From DIGJ01 sp036658435 (lineage in GTDB: Bacteria > Bacillota > Clostridia > Lachnospirales > Lachnospiraceae), in the NCBI GenBank assembly GCA_036658435.1, contig JAVXEO010000024.1:1-28903 (forward strand): a stretch of DNA of 28,903 nt. The letters are read 5' to 3'. Position 1 is the stretch's first letter, and the number at the start of each line of letters is the position of its first letter. The notes under the pieces are model-generated. The model was not told the origin of the DNA. It ran no database searches and was given only the letters and a program-made list of their open reading frames with translations. Shown here one piece after another: positions 14,685-22,358 of this stretch. A program made the position numbers and the translations under genes.

Positions 14685-15560
14685 CTATTCTTGTATCGGT
14701 TCCCTGCACCATCTTCCACTTGCTCCGCAAGGAAGGATTAATCCATTTTCTCCCACCGGAAGTCCTACTTCCTCTGCTTCGGTTCTTCCTCCAAATTTTG
14801 GTACAATTTCTGTCCCTAACATATAGGAAAGGACCGCCGGCTGAAGACCGGTGGTATAAGAGTTTATTAAAAAAAACAGGGCATCCTCTGAAAGAAGCTG
14901 GGCACAAAGCTTTATAAATGGATAAATGCTATCTTCAATCTTCCAGATTTCTCCTTTGGGTCCTCTTCCATAGGAAGGAGGATCCATAATAATTCCATGA
15001 TATTTATTTCCTCTTCGTATTTCCCGTTCTACAAACTTAACGCAATCATCTACAATCCAGCGAATGGGAGCTTCGGAAAGTCCGGAGGCCGCCGCATTTT
15101 CTTTTGCCCAGGTAACCATTCCTTTTGACGCATCTACATGGGTTACGGCGGCTCCCTCCTTGGCTGCAGCACAGGTTGCCCCGCCGGTATAAGCAAACAA
15201 ATTTAGTACCTTTACCGGTGTGCCTGCCTTTTTGATCTTTTCACGGAACCAGTCCCAGTTTGCTGCCTGTTCCGGAAACAATCCCGTATGCTTGAAATTA
15301 AAGGGCTGTAAGTGGAAGGTCAAATCCTTATAGGTAATGGACCATTGTTTGGGCAAATCAAAAAATTCCCATTCGCCACCACCCATAGCACTTCTATGAT
15401 AATGGGCATTTGGTTTTTTCCAGCTGGCATTTTTCTTGGGTGTATCCCAAATAACCTGAGGATCCGGTCTTACCAGTTTGTACTCTCCCCAACGCTCTAA
15501 TTTTTCTCCTTTGGAACAGTCTATTACTTCATAATCTTTCCATCCATCTGCAATCCACAT
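14685..15560 (-). CDS. Class I SAM-dependent methyltransferase, RlmI-like
   Basis: Probably an RNA methyltransferase of the COG1092 (RlmI-like) group. The 291-residue protein has GLFPEQAANWDW (about residues 93-104), a SAM-binding motif I KVLNLFAYTGGA (117-128), an acidic motif II in THVDAS (140-145) and the motif IV DPPSYGRG (193-200). It lacks an N-terminal PUA domain, so the substrate cannot be assigned to one rRNA base. An ATG at 15572 is in frame, but GGGAG 5 nt before the ATG at 15560 favours the second. The stop lies 6 bp from the assembly gap. Confidence 0.85.
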   Translation of the reverse strand: MWIADGWKDYEVIDCSKGEKLERWGEYKLVRPDPQVIWDTPKKNASWKKPNAHYHRSAMGGGEWEFFDLPKQWSITYKDLTFHLQPFNFKHTGLFPEQAANWDWFREKIKKAGTPVKVLNLFAYTGGATCAAAKEGAAVTHVDASKGMVTWAKENAAASGLSEAPIRWIVDDCVKFVEREIRRGNKYHGIIMDPPSYGRGPKGEIWKIEDSIYPFIKLCAQLLSEDALFFLINSYTTGLQPAVLSYMLGTEIVPKFGGRTEAEEVGLPVGENGLILPCGASGRWCREPIQE

Positions 15561-15604
15561 ATTCGCTCCCATTCTTATTTTTACTATTTATTCCTACTCT
15601 ATAA

Positions 15605-15633
15605 AAAATACTATAGCTTTTCTTATGTGTCAA
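15605..15633 (-). promoter_or_regulatory. Promoter of the methyltransferase gene
   Basis: On the minus strand a consensus -35 box TTGACA (15628-15633) is followed 17 bp later by TATTTT (15605-15610). It ends about 45 bp before the chosen start codon. Confidence 0.65.
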
Positions 15634-15691
15634 GCTTTATACACCGAGTCTTGTCCTTATATTAAACAATCATTAAATCTTTTGTTTTTTA

Positions 15692-15740
15692 TTGCTTTTT
15701 TTCCTTGCAACCTATAAAATTAGGTTGCAACCCATAAATA
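15692..15740 (+). promoter_or_regulatory. pspA-operon promoter with a palindromic operator
   Basis: A -35-like TTGCTT (15692-15697) is 17 bp from TAAAAT (15715-15720). The -10 box is exactly the spacer of an inverted repeat with perfect 10-bp arms, TTGCAACCTA (15705-15714) and TAGGTTGCAA (15721-15730). A further partial half-site, TTGCAACCCATAAA, starts at 15725 and repeats TTGCAACCTATAAA with a 20-bp period, about two helical turns. A dimeric repressor bound here would cover the -10 box. No regulator gene is present beside it. Confidence 0.7.
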
Positions 15741-15769
15741 ATAGTGTAAATAAATCGGAGGATTGTACT

Positions 15770-16447
15770 ATGAATATTTTAACACGTTTTAAGGACATCA
15801 TGTCCGCTAATATTAATTCCCTTTTAGATCAAGCAGAAGATCCTGAGAAAATGATAGATCAATGTCTTCGTAATTTAAGCAGTGATTTAGGGAAAGTAAA
15901 ATCAGAAACCGCTTCTATTATGGCAGAAGAGCAACGGGCAAAAAGAGCCCTGGACGAATGCAATCAAGAGATCACGAAATTACAGAATTATGCAGTCAAG
16001 GCATTGGAAGCCGGTAATGAAGAAGATGCCCGCACGTTTTTGGAAAAGAAATCTTCTGTTTCGGAGAAGCAGGCTTCTCTAAAACAGTCTTATGCATTGA
16101 CTCATACCAATGCTGAAAATATGAAAGCAATGCACGACAAACTGACTGGGGATATTAAGGAACTGGAATCCCGTCGTGACACCATCAAAGGAAAAATGGC
16201 CGTTGCCAAAACCCAGGAACGCATCAACCAGATGAACGCCTCTTTTGACTCTTCCAACCGTTCCGTTTCTGCCTTTGAACGTATGGAAGATAAAGCGAAT
16301 GCCGCTTTAGACAAAGCCAATGCTATGGCTGAATTAAATCAGAAACCAAAAGATGAAATTGAGGACCTTGCCAAAAAATATGATTCTGCTCCTGATTCTT
16401 CCCTGGACGATGAATTGGCTGCACTTAAAGCAAGCCTTAACAAATAA
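15770..16447 (+). CDS. pspA: PspA/IM30 family membrane-stress protein
   Basis: A peripheral membrane protein that forms ESCRT-III-like helical assemblies and protects damaged membranes. The 225-residue protein is almost wholly helical and coiled-coil. It has the amphipathic N-terminal segment MNILTRFKDIMSANINSLLD and then EDPEKMIDQCLRNLSSDLGKVK, both characteristic. The open frame extends 26 codons upstream, but GGAGG lies 8 nt before the ATG at 15770. It is first of four plus-strand genes whose order matches B. subtilis pspA-ydjG-ydjH-ydjI. Confidence 0.93.
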   Translation: MNILTRFKDIMSANINSLLDQAEDPEKMIDQCLRNLSSDLGKVKSETASIMAEEQRAKRALDECNQEITKLQNYAVKALEAGNEEDARTFLEKKSSVSEKQASLKQSYALTHTNAENMKAMHDKLTGDIKELESRRDTIKGKMAVAKTQERINQMNASFDSSNRSVSAFERMEDKANAALDKANAMAELNQKPKDEIEDLAKKYDSAPDSSLDDELAALKASLNK

Positions 16448-16458
16448 GGAGATTTCCT

Positions 16459-17526
16459 ATGGTAATTCAATACAAATGCCCCGATTGTGGTGCAGATATG
16501 ACATATAGTCCCCAAACCGGTACCCTTTCCTGTGCCAGCTGCGGGAAATCTCTTTCCATTGAAGATTACAAGGAAGAGGCAGAGGAACCTATTCTGGATT
16601 TTGAAGAGTTTGAATCCCAGACCTCAGCCGGTACCTTTGGAGAAGAAGCTATCCAGTATCAATGTGAAAATTGTGGTGCTATTTTAATTACCGATGGAGA
16701 TACTACCGCTACTACTTGTAGTTTTTGCGGCGCATCGATGGTTTTGGGTGACCGCCTTTCCGGTGACCTGGCACCTGCAAAGGTAATTCCTTTTTCCATT
16801 AATAAGGAGCAGGCAGAAACCGCCTTTCGAAAATGGTGTAAAAATGGACTTCTTGCTCCAAAAGGATTTGCTTCTGCCCAGCGAATTAAGAATATTACCG
16901 GTATGTACGTTCCTTTCTGGCTCTATGACTTAAATGGCCGTGGAGAGGCACATGCCGATTGTACCCGCACCCGCACCTATGAATCAGGAGATTACATTTA
17001 TACCGAAACCAGACATTATGATGTCTATCGAAAAGTAGATTTGAACTATGATGGTATTCCTACCGATGCTTCTGAAAAAATGAACGATAGCTTAATGGAT
17101 AAACTGGAGCCCTTCCATTATGATGATTTAAAGGATTTTAAGACCCCTTACCTTGCCGGATATTTAGCGGAAAAATACAACTATACTGACAAAGAATTGT
17201 TTCCCCGAGTGAAAGAGCGTGTCGATCATTATGTAAATGATTATATCCGTTCTACAATCCATGGCTATTCTTCCACCCTGATTACCAGCGAATGGTCCGA
17301 TGTAAAGCAGCGAAATGCCTCTTATACCCTTCTTCCTATTTGGATGATTTGTTATGATTATAAGGATTCTGAGCATATATTTGCCATGAACGGACAAACC
17401 GGTAAGATTGTTGGAACCCCACCCCTTAGCTGGAGTAAAGTCATTGCCTGGTTTGCAGGAATTTCCGGTGGCGTTTTCCTCCTTTTAGAAATTTTATATC
17501 TGATATCAGGAGGTGTCTTATGGTAA
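16459..17526 (+). CDS. ydjG: Zinc-ribbon membrane protein, YdjG-like
   Basis: Function is not well defined; in B. subtilis YdjG belongs to the PspA-associated membrane module. The 355-residue protein has two zinc ribbons, C7/C10/C25/C28 and C69/C72/C87/C90, then a soluble domain with IKNITGMYVPFWLYDL and a long charged region. One C-terminal transmembrane segment lies at about 328-350. AAGGAG lies 7 nt before the ATG. Its end overlaps the next gene by 7 bp. No signal peptide is visible, so the zinc ribbons probably lie in the cytoplasm. Confidence 0.85.
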   Translation: MVIQYKCPDCGADMTYSPQTGTLSCASCGKSLSIEDYKEEAEEPILDFEEFESQTSAGTFGEEAIQYQCENCGAILITDGDTTATTCSFCGASMVLGDRLSGDLAPAKVIPFSINKEQAETAFRKWCKNGLLAPKGFASAQRIKNITGMYVPFWLYDLNGRGEAHADCTRTRTYESGDYIYTETRHYDVYRKVDLNYDGIPTDASEKMNDSLMDKLEPFHYDDLKDFKTPYLAGYLAEKYNYTDKELFPRVKERVDHYVNDYIRSTIHGYSSTLITSEWSDVKQRNASYTLLPIWMICYDYKDSEHIFAMNGQTGKIVGTPPLSWSKVIAWFAGISGGVFLLLEILYLISGGVLW

Positions 17527-18380
17527 AATTACATGGCTTTAATAAACCAAACTTTTTTCTTCTGATACTCTGTCTTTGTTTCCTGTGTTGTGGAACAAAC
17601 GTTATGGCCGCAGAAGAGCAAAATCCTCCTTTGGAATATGTTGTGGATGGTGCAGATATTTTTTCTGACGAAGAAGAAACCCAGCTCTTAGCAGAATGTC
17701 AGGCACTTTTTGAATCGCAAGATATTCATGCCGTCTTATTGACAACCAATTCCATTGACAGCACCAGAAAACAGTATATTGAGGACTATTATGACTCCCA
17801 GGAAGAGGTCTTAGGGGATGCCGTTCTTCTTTTGATTAATATGCAGAGCGATGACCGTGGCGTAGAAATTCAAGGCTATGGTTCCTGTGAATTTACCATT
17901 AGTGATGACCGTATTTCATCTATATTAGATGAGATTTTGCCCTATTTAAAAGAGGCAGCCTATTATGATGCCGCATCTGCGTTCCTTCAGCTTTGTGATT
18001 TCTACATTTCACAAGGAGCCTCTACGAACCAGCAGCATACCCAGGCAGACAACGATGCTTATAATGAAGTAAACAATCCCCATGCCTCACGGGATGCTTT
18101 TATAAAACAAAGCTTTTTTAATTTAATGATTGGACTTATTCTCGGTGCTGTTGTAGTTTTCATTATGGCTTACCAGTCCGGTGGCAAGATGACAGCCTCC
18201 CAGTCCACTTATTTAGATTCCGGCAGTTCCAAAGTTTTAGGACATTATGATCGTTACATACGAACCACAACTTCACGAATACCAAAACCAAAGCCTCAGG
18301 ATAATTCTTCCGGAAGTGGTTTTGGCGGTGGCGTTTCTTCCGGTGGGAATTCACATTCCGGCGGTGGCAGTAGTTTTTAA
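17520..18380 (+). CDS. ydjH: TPM-domain membrane protein, YdjH-like
   Basis: Probable membrane-anchored protein with an extracytoplasmic TPM (TLP18.3/Psb32/MOLO-1) domain, a family linked to membrane-protein quality control. The 286-residue protein has a signal sequence or anchor (about residues 12-31, ending near VMAAEE) and the TPM domain at about 38-165, with YVVDGADIFSDEEETQLL and VLLTTNSIDSTRKQYIEDYYD. A transmembrane segment lies at about 199-219, followed by a glycine/serine-rich tail (262-286). AGGAGG lies 6 nt before the ATG, within the end of the previous gene, so translation is coupled. Confidence 0.85.
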   Translation: MVKLHGFNKPNFFLLILCLCFLCCGTNVMAAEEQNPPLEYVVDGADIFSDEEETQLLAECQALFESQDIHAVLLTTNSIDSTRKQYIEDYYDSQEEVLGDAVLLLINMQSDDRGVEIQGYGSCEFTISDDRISSILDEILPYLKEAAYYDAASAFLQLCDFYISQGASTNQQHTQADNDAYNEVNNPHASRDAFIKQSFFNLMIGLILGAVVVFIMAYQSGGKMTASQSTYLDSGSSKVLGHYDRYIRTTTSRIPKPKPQDNSSGSGFGGGVSSGGNSHSGGGSSF

Positions 18381-18410
18381 GAAAATATAGGAGAGAAAAG
18401 GAGAATTCCA

Positions 18411-19346
18411 ATGGGATTATTTTCAAAGCAGTTTTCAAATGTAGTGGAATGGGAAGAATGGAACGACGAAATGATTTTCTGGAAGTGGACAAATGATGAA
18501 ATCAAAAAAGGCAGCCGCCTTATTATTCGTCCGGGTCAGGATGCCATTTTCCTATTTAACGGAAAAATAGAGGGGATTTTTACAGATGATGGCGATTATG
18601 ACATGGAATCACAGATTGTTCCCTTCCTTTCCACTTTAAAAGGCTTTCGATTTGGTTTTAACAGTGGAATGCGTGCGGAGGTGCTCTTCGTAAATACCAA
18701 AGAATTTTTGGTGAAATGGGGAACAAAGGGGCCTATTAACATTCCCACTCCCCAGCTTCCGGGAGGCATGCCTATTCGTGCAAACGGAACCTTTACATTT
18801 AAAGTCAATGATTATGTAACTTTAATTGACAAAATTGCAGGAACGAAACAGCAGTATAAAGTAGAAGATATCAAACAGCGGATCACCGCTATTTTGGACC
18901 AGCTTCTTATGAAATGGATTTCCAAAGAAGGAAAAGATATGTTTAACCTCCAGGCAAATGCCTTTGACATCTCCAAAGGCATCCGGGAAGATTTGGATAT
19001 GCAGATTATTCATGATGGTCTTACCATAACCGGTTTCCATGTTATGAGCTTCAATTATCCAGAAGAAGTGCAGAAAATGATTGATAAGAATGCCTCTCAC
19101 AGCATGATTGGAAACATGAATACCTTTACTCAGGCTTCCATGGTAGATGGTATGGCCACCGGCAAGACCCAGGGAGGGGGTACTGCTTCCGATATGGCCG
19201 GTATGATGATGGGAATGCAGGTTGCCAATCAAATGATGCAAAATGTCAACCCTGTATCTGGTGCGAAGTCTAATTTCTGTCCAAACTGTGGGGCGAAAAC
19301 CGGTGAAAGTAATTTCTGTTCCAATTGCGGACAAAAACTGGTATAA
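18411..19346 (+). CDS. ydjI: SPFH-domain protein with C-terminal zinc ribbon, YdjI-like
   Basis: A stomatin/prohibitin/flotillin-type scaffold. In B. subtilis YdjI is reported to be needed to bring PspA to the membrane. The 311-residue protein starts MGLFSKQFSNVVEWEEWND, carries the SPFH region over about 30-225, a Met/Gly-rich linker (about 250-282) and a C-terminal zinc ribbon C290/C293 and C303/C306. There is no transmembrane segment, so membrane contact is probably through the neighbours. GGAGA-rich sequence lies just before the ATG. It closes the operon, with a terminator after it. Confidence 0.87.
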   Translation: MGLFSKQFSNVVEWEEWNDEMIFWKWTNDEIKKGSRLIIRPGQDAIFLFNGKIEGIFTDDGDYDMESQIVPFLSTLKGFRFGFNSGMRAEVLFVNTKEFLVKWGTKGPINIPTPQLPGGMPIRANGTFTFKVNDYVTLIDKIAGTKQQYKVEDIKQRITAILDQLLMKWISKEGKDMFNLQANAFDISKGIREDLDMQIIHDGLTITGFHVMSFNYPEEVQKMIDKNASHSMIGNMNTFTQASMVDGMATGKTQGGGTASDMAGMMMGMQVANQMMQNVNPVSGAKSNFCPNCGAKTGESNFCSNCGQKLV

Positions 19347-19351
19347 TTATT

Positions 19352-19386
19352 AAAAAGGCTATTGGATAGTCTCCGGTAGCTTTTTT
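19352..19386 (+). terminator. Terminator of the pspA-ydjGHI operon
   Basis: AAAAAGGCTA (19352-19361) pairs with TAGCTTTTTT (19377-19386) over 10 bp with one G-U; the T-run is part of the stem. It lies 5 bp after the last stop. The loop is 15 nt, so termination may be partial, and the MATE gene begins 35 bp later. Confidence 0.7.
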
Positions 19387-19421
19387 GTTGCGTAAAATAA
19401 CATACAGAAGAAGGTAATTTA

Positions 19422-20765
19422 ATGGATACAAATACGAACTTAATGACAGAAGGTCCTGTCTGGAAAAAAATCACAATGTTTGCCATGCCTATTTTTTTAG
19501 GTAATTTGTTTCAGCAGCTCTATAATATTGTAGACTCCCTTGTGGTTGGAAATTTTATTGGAAGTGATGCCCTGGCCGCCGTCAGTTCCTCCGGAAGCCT
19601 GATTTTTCTTTTAGTCGGTCTTTTTGGTGGCATTTTTGTTGGTGCCGGTGTGGTGATCTCTCGATATTATGGTGCCCGTGAAATAGAAAAAGTTCAGGTA
19701 GCCATTCATACTACCATTGCTTTTGGCCTTGTTGCAGGGGTAGTGCTTAGCATTTTAGGTGTTATTCTGTCTCCCTTTATTCTTCGGCTTATGGGGACTC
19801 CAAAATCAGTCCTTCCAAACTCCATTCTTTATTTTCGTATTTATTTCGGAGGGGTTCTCTCCGTTATTATGTACAATACCGCCAGTGGTATTTTTCAAGC
19901 CGTGGGAGACAGCCGTCATCCACTCTATTATTTGATTGTCTCCTCTATTACTAATGTTGTACTGGATCTTCTTTTTGTAGCTGTTTTTCATTGGGGCATT
20001 GCCGGCGCCGGAATTGCCACTGTTATTTCCCAGACAGTCAGCGCAGTTCTTGGTTTTTACCGCCTAACTCACAGTGATTCCCAGTATCGTGTACATTTTC
20101 GTAAAATTAGATTTAACGGCCCTATGTTAAAGCAGGTTCTTACCCTTGGAATTCCCTCGGGTCTGCAAAACTCCATTATTGCCTTTGCCAATATTGTAGT
20201 TCAATCCAATATTAATTCTTTTGGAGCTATGGCAGTTGCTGGTTGTGGTGCCTACTCAAAAATAGAAGGCTTTGGTTTTCTTCCCATTACCAGTTTTTCT
20301 CTTGCTCTAACCACCTTTATTGGGCAAAATCTTGGTGCTAAAGAATACGACCGTGCAAAAAAAGGGGCTCGATTCGGTATTTTAACCGGAATTACCCTTG
20401 CTGAACTTGTAGGAATTCTTATTTATCTTTTTGCTCCAGTCCTGATTTCTGCCTTTAACTCCGATCCTAACGTTATCGGCTTTGGTTCCCTACAGGCACA
20501 TACGGCCACTTTGTTCTATTTCTTACTTGCCTTTTCCCATTGTATTGCCGGAATCCTTCGAGGCGCCGGAAAATCCATTATTCCAATGTTGGTTATGCTG
20601 GCTTGCTGGTGTATTATACGTGTAACCTACGTTACGGCTATTACCCATTATATTCCTCATATTCAGGTAATCTTTTGGGCCTATCCCCTGACTTGGTCTT
20701 TAAGTTCCATAGCCTTTATGATTTATTATAAAAAAGCAGACTGGCTCCATGCTTATGAAAAATAA
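19422..20765 (+). CDS. MATE-family efflux transporter
   Basis: A 12-helix cation/drug antiporter of the inner membrane. The 447-residue protein has the family start EGPVWKKITMFAMPIFLGNLFQQLYNIVDS and VVGNFIGSDALAAVSSSG, the second half repeat LKQVLTLGIPSGLQNS and a normal length. The weak site AGAAGG lies 7-8 nt before the ATG. I saw no clear promoter in the 75-bp gap, so it may be expressed partly by read-through from the pspA operon. The substrate cannot be told. Confidence 0.92.
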   Translation: MDTNTNLMTEGPVWKKITMFAMPIFLGNLFQQLYNIVDSLVVGNFIGSDALAAVSSSGSLIFLLVGLFGGIFVGAGVVISRYYGAREIEKVQVAIHTTIAFGLVAGVVLSILGVILSPFILRLMGTPKSVLPNSILYFRIYFGGVLSVIMYNTASGIFQAVGDSRHPLYYLIVSSITNVVLDLLFVAVFHWGIAGAGIATVISQTVSAVLGFYRLTHSDSQYRVHFRKIRFNGPMLKQVLTLGIPSGLQNSIIAFANIVVQSNINSFGAMAVAGCGAYSKIEGFGFLPITSFSLALTTFIGQNLGAKEYDRAKKGARFGILTGITLAELVGILIYLFAPVLISAFNSDPNVIGFGSLQAHTATLFYFLLAFSHCIAGILRGAGKSIIPMLVMLACWCIIRVTYVTAITHYIPHIQVIFWAYPLTWSLSSIAFMIYYKKADWLHAYEK

Positions 20766-20781
20766 GGAAACCCTTTTGTAG

Positions 20782-20829
20782 AAAAAGAATGGACATAAAA
20801 TGTTTTTTCATTTTATGCCCATTCTTTTT
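20782..20829. terminator. Bidirectional terminator between the MATE gene and fba
   Basis: A 21-bp stem with one mismatch, from AAAAAGAATGG (20782-20792) to CCATTCTTTTT (20819-20829), around a TTTTTT loop. A- and T-runs at both ends allow it to act for both convergent genes. Confidence 0.9.
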
Positions 20830-20860
20830 ATTTATCCTTCACATCTTATCTGTATTCTAT

Positions 20861-21727
20861 TCAAGCTTTTCCAGCGGATCCAAATAACTCCATTTTCTCT
20901 ATTACCGTAGCTTTAATGGCTTCCATGCCCGGTGCTAATAGCTTACGAGGGTCAAATCCTTTTCCCTGTAAATCTTTTCCTGCAAGTATGTATTCCCTGG
21001 TTGCTCCCTGGAAAGATAACTGGCATTCTGTGTTTACATTGATTTTAGCAACGCCAAGAGAGATTGCCTTTTTAATCATATCTTCCGGAATCCCGGTTCC
21101 ACCATGAAGTACCAATGGCATATTTCCTGTGAGTTTTTGTACGGCTTCCAAGGTTTCAAAGCTAAGTCCCGGCCAGTTTGCAGGATATTTTCCATGGATA
21201 TTACCAATGCCGGCTGCCAGCATAGTTACTCCAAGGTCTGCAATTGCTTTACATTCATTGGGATCGGCACATTCGCCGGCTCCCACTACGCCGTCTTCTT
21301 CTCCGCCAATAGATCCAACTTCTGCTTCAATAGAAAGACCTTTTTTATTACAAATTTCAACCAATTCTTTTGTTTTTTCAATATTTTCTTCAATTGGGTA
21401 ATGAGAACCATCAAACATAACAGATGAAAATCCGGCTTCGATACATTCTTTTGCACCTTCATAGCCGCCATGATCTAAGTGAAGTGCAACCGGTACTGTA
21501 ATCTTCATTTCTTCCAGCATACCATTTACCATTCCAACAACTGTCTTATAGCCACACATATACTTACCGGCGCCTTCTGATACTCCAAGAATAACCGGTG
21601 ATTTTAGCTCTTCTGCTGCCAATAGTGCTGCTTTTGTCCACTCAAGATTATTAATATTAAACTGGCCAACTGCATATTTTCCTTCTTTTGCTTTTTCAAG
21701 CATTGCTTTTGCTGATACTAATGCCAT
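20861..21727 (-). CDS. fba: Fructose-bisphosphate aldolase, class II
   Basis: Zinc-dependent cleavage of fructose 1,6-bisphosphate to glyceraldehyde 3-phosphate and dihydroxyacetone phosphate in glycolysis, and the reverse. The 288-residue protein shows the catalytic Asp and zinc His in LDHGG (D85, H86), EAEVGSIGGEEDG (134-146), the zinc ligands H178 in GNIHGKYP and H208 in LHGGTG, and the phosphate-binding ending INVNTE. GGAGG lies 8 nt before the ATG. It is transcribed alone, from a consensus promoter, and diverges from yqeY. Confidence 0.96.
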   Translation of the reverse strand: MALVSAKAMLEKAKEGKYAVGQFNINNLEWTKAALLAAEELKSPVILGVSEGAGKYMCGYKTVVGMVNGMLEEMKITVPVALHLDHGGYEGAKECIEAGFSSVMFDGSHYPIEENIEKTKELVEICNKKGLSIEAEVGSIGGEEDGVVGAGECADPNECKAIADLGVTMLAAGIGNIHGKYPANWPGLSFETLEAVQKLTGNMPLVLHGGTGIPEDMIKKAISLGVAKINVNTECQLSFQGATREYILAGKDLQGKGFDPRKLLAPGMEAIKATVIEKMELFGSAGKA

Positions 21728-21771
21728 ATTGATATCCTCCGTTAATGTTATTGTTGTTTACTTCCGCCATT

Positions 21772-21800
21772 ATTATAATCGTTTCCTATCAATTTGTCAA
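21772..21800 (-). promoter_or_regulatory. Consensus promoter of fba
   Basis: On the minus strand TTGACA (21795-21800) and TATAAT (21772-21777) are both perfect consensus boxes separated by exactly 17 bp. It starts a leader of about 40 nt. Confidence 0.9.
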
Positions 21801-21815
21801 AATTTTAAAACAAAT

Positions 21816-21844
21816 TTGAAGAATTAATCTTCATGTGCTATACT
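21816..21844 (+). promoter_or_regulatory. Promoter of yqeY-pfp with an internal inverted repeat
   Basis: TTGAAG (21816-21821) and TATACT (21839-21844) are 17 bp apart, with TGC before the -10 box giving an extended -10. TGAAGA-ATTAA-TCTTCA (21817-21833) is an inverted repeat in the spacer and could be an operator. Confidence 0.7.
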
Positions 21845-21875
21845 AATAAAAGTTTAAATTTTAGGAGGAATTGTT

Positions 21876-22322
21876 ATGTCAAGAATTGATATTGTAAGAA
21901 GTGATATGATTACTGCCATGAAAGCCGGCGAAAAAGCAAAAAAAGATGCACTTTCTTTATTACTTTCCGCACTGAAAAATAAAGCCATTGATAAGCGGGC
22001 AGATTTAACGATTGAGGAAGAAGATGCGGTTGTATTAAAAGAAATTAAACAAAATAAAGAAACCTTGGAGCTGGCCCCTGAAGACCGCAAAGATATTATA
22101 GAAGAATGTACCTTTCGTATTCAGATAATGGAAGCCTATGCTCCTAAAATGATGGGCGAAGAAGAAATTCGTTCCATTATAGAAACGGTGCTAAAAGAAC
22201 TGGCAATTGAAATTCCCACAGGAAAAGACAAGGGCCGTATTATGAAAGCACTTATGCCTCAAGTAAAAGGCAAGGCCGATGGAAATTTAGTAAATGAAAT
22301 TTTAGGAAGTTTGATGCAGTAG
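21876..22322 (+). CDS. yqeY: GatB/YqeY-domain protein
   Basis: A small protein related to the C-terminal domain of the amidotransferase subunit GatB, which handles mischarged tRNA; its own role is not firmly known. The 148-residue protein has the family features VRSDMITAMKAGEKAKKDALSLL at the start and the tail domain GRIMKALMPQVKGKADGNLVNEIL. AGGAGG lies 8 nt before the ATG. It is 36 bp before the phosphofructokinase gene and is probably co-transcribed with it. Confidence 0.93.
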   Translation: MSRIDIVRSDMITAMKAGEKAKKDALSLLLSALKNKAIDKRADLTIEEEDAVVLKEIKQNKETLELAPEDRKDIIEECTFRIQIMEAYAPKMMGEEEIRSIIETVLKELAIEIPTGKDKGRIMKALMPQVKGKADGNLVNEILGSLMQ

Positions 22323-22358
22323 ATAAAAGATAAAATAAAAGGAGAATATAAAATACCC

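Noticed and set aside
14556..14907. Open frames on both strands running through the N-run
   Set aside because: Much of each translation consists of unknown residues, the real gap size is unknown, and the minus-strand one lies out of frame over the methyltransferase gene.
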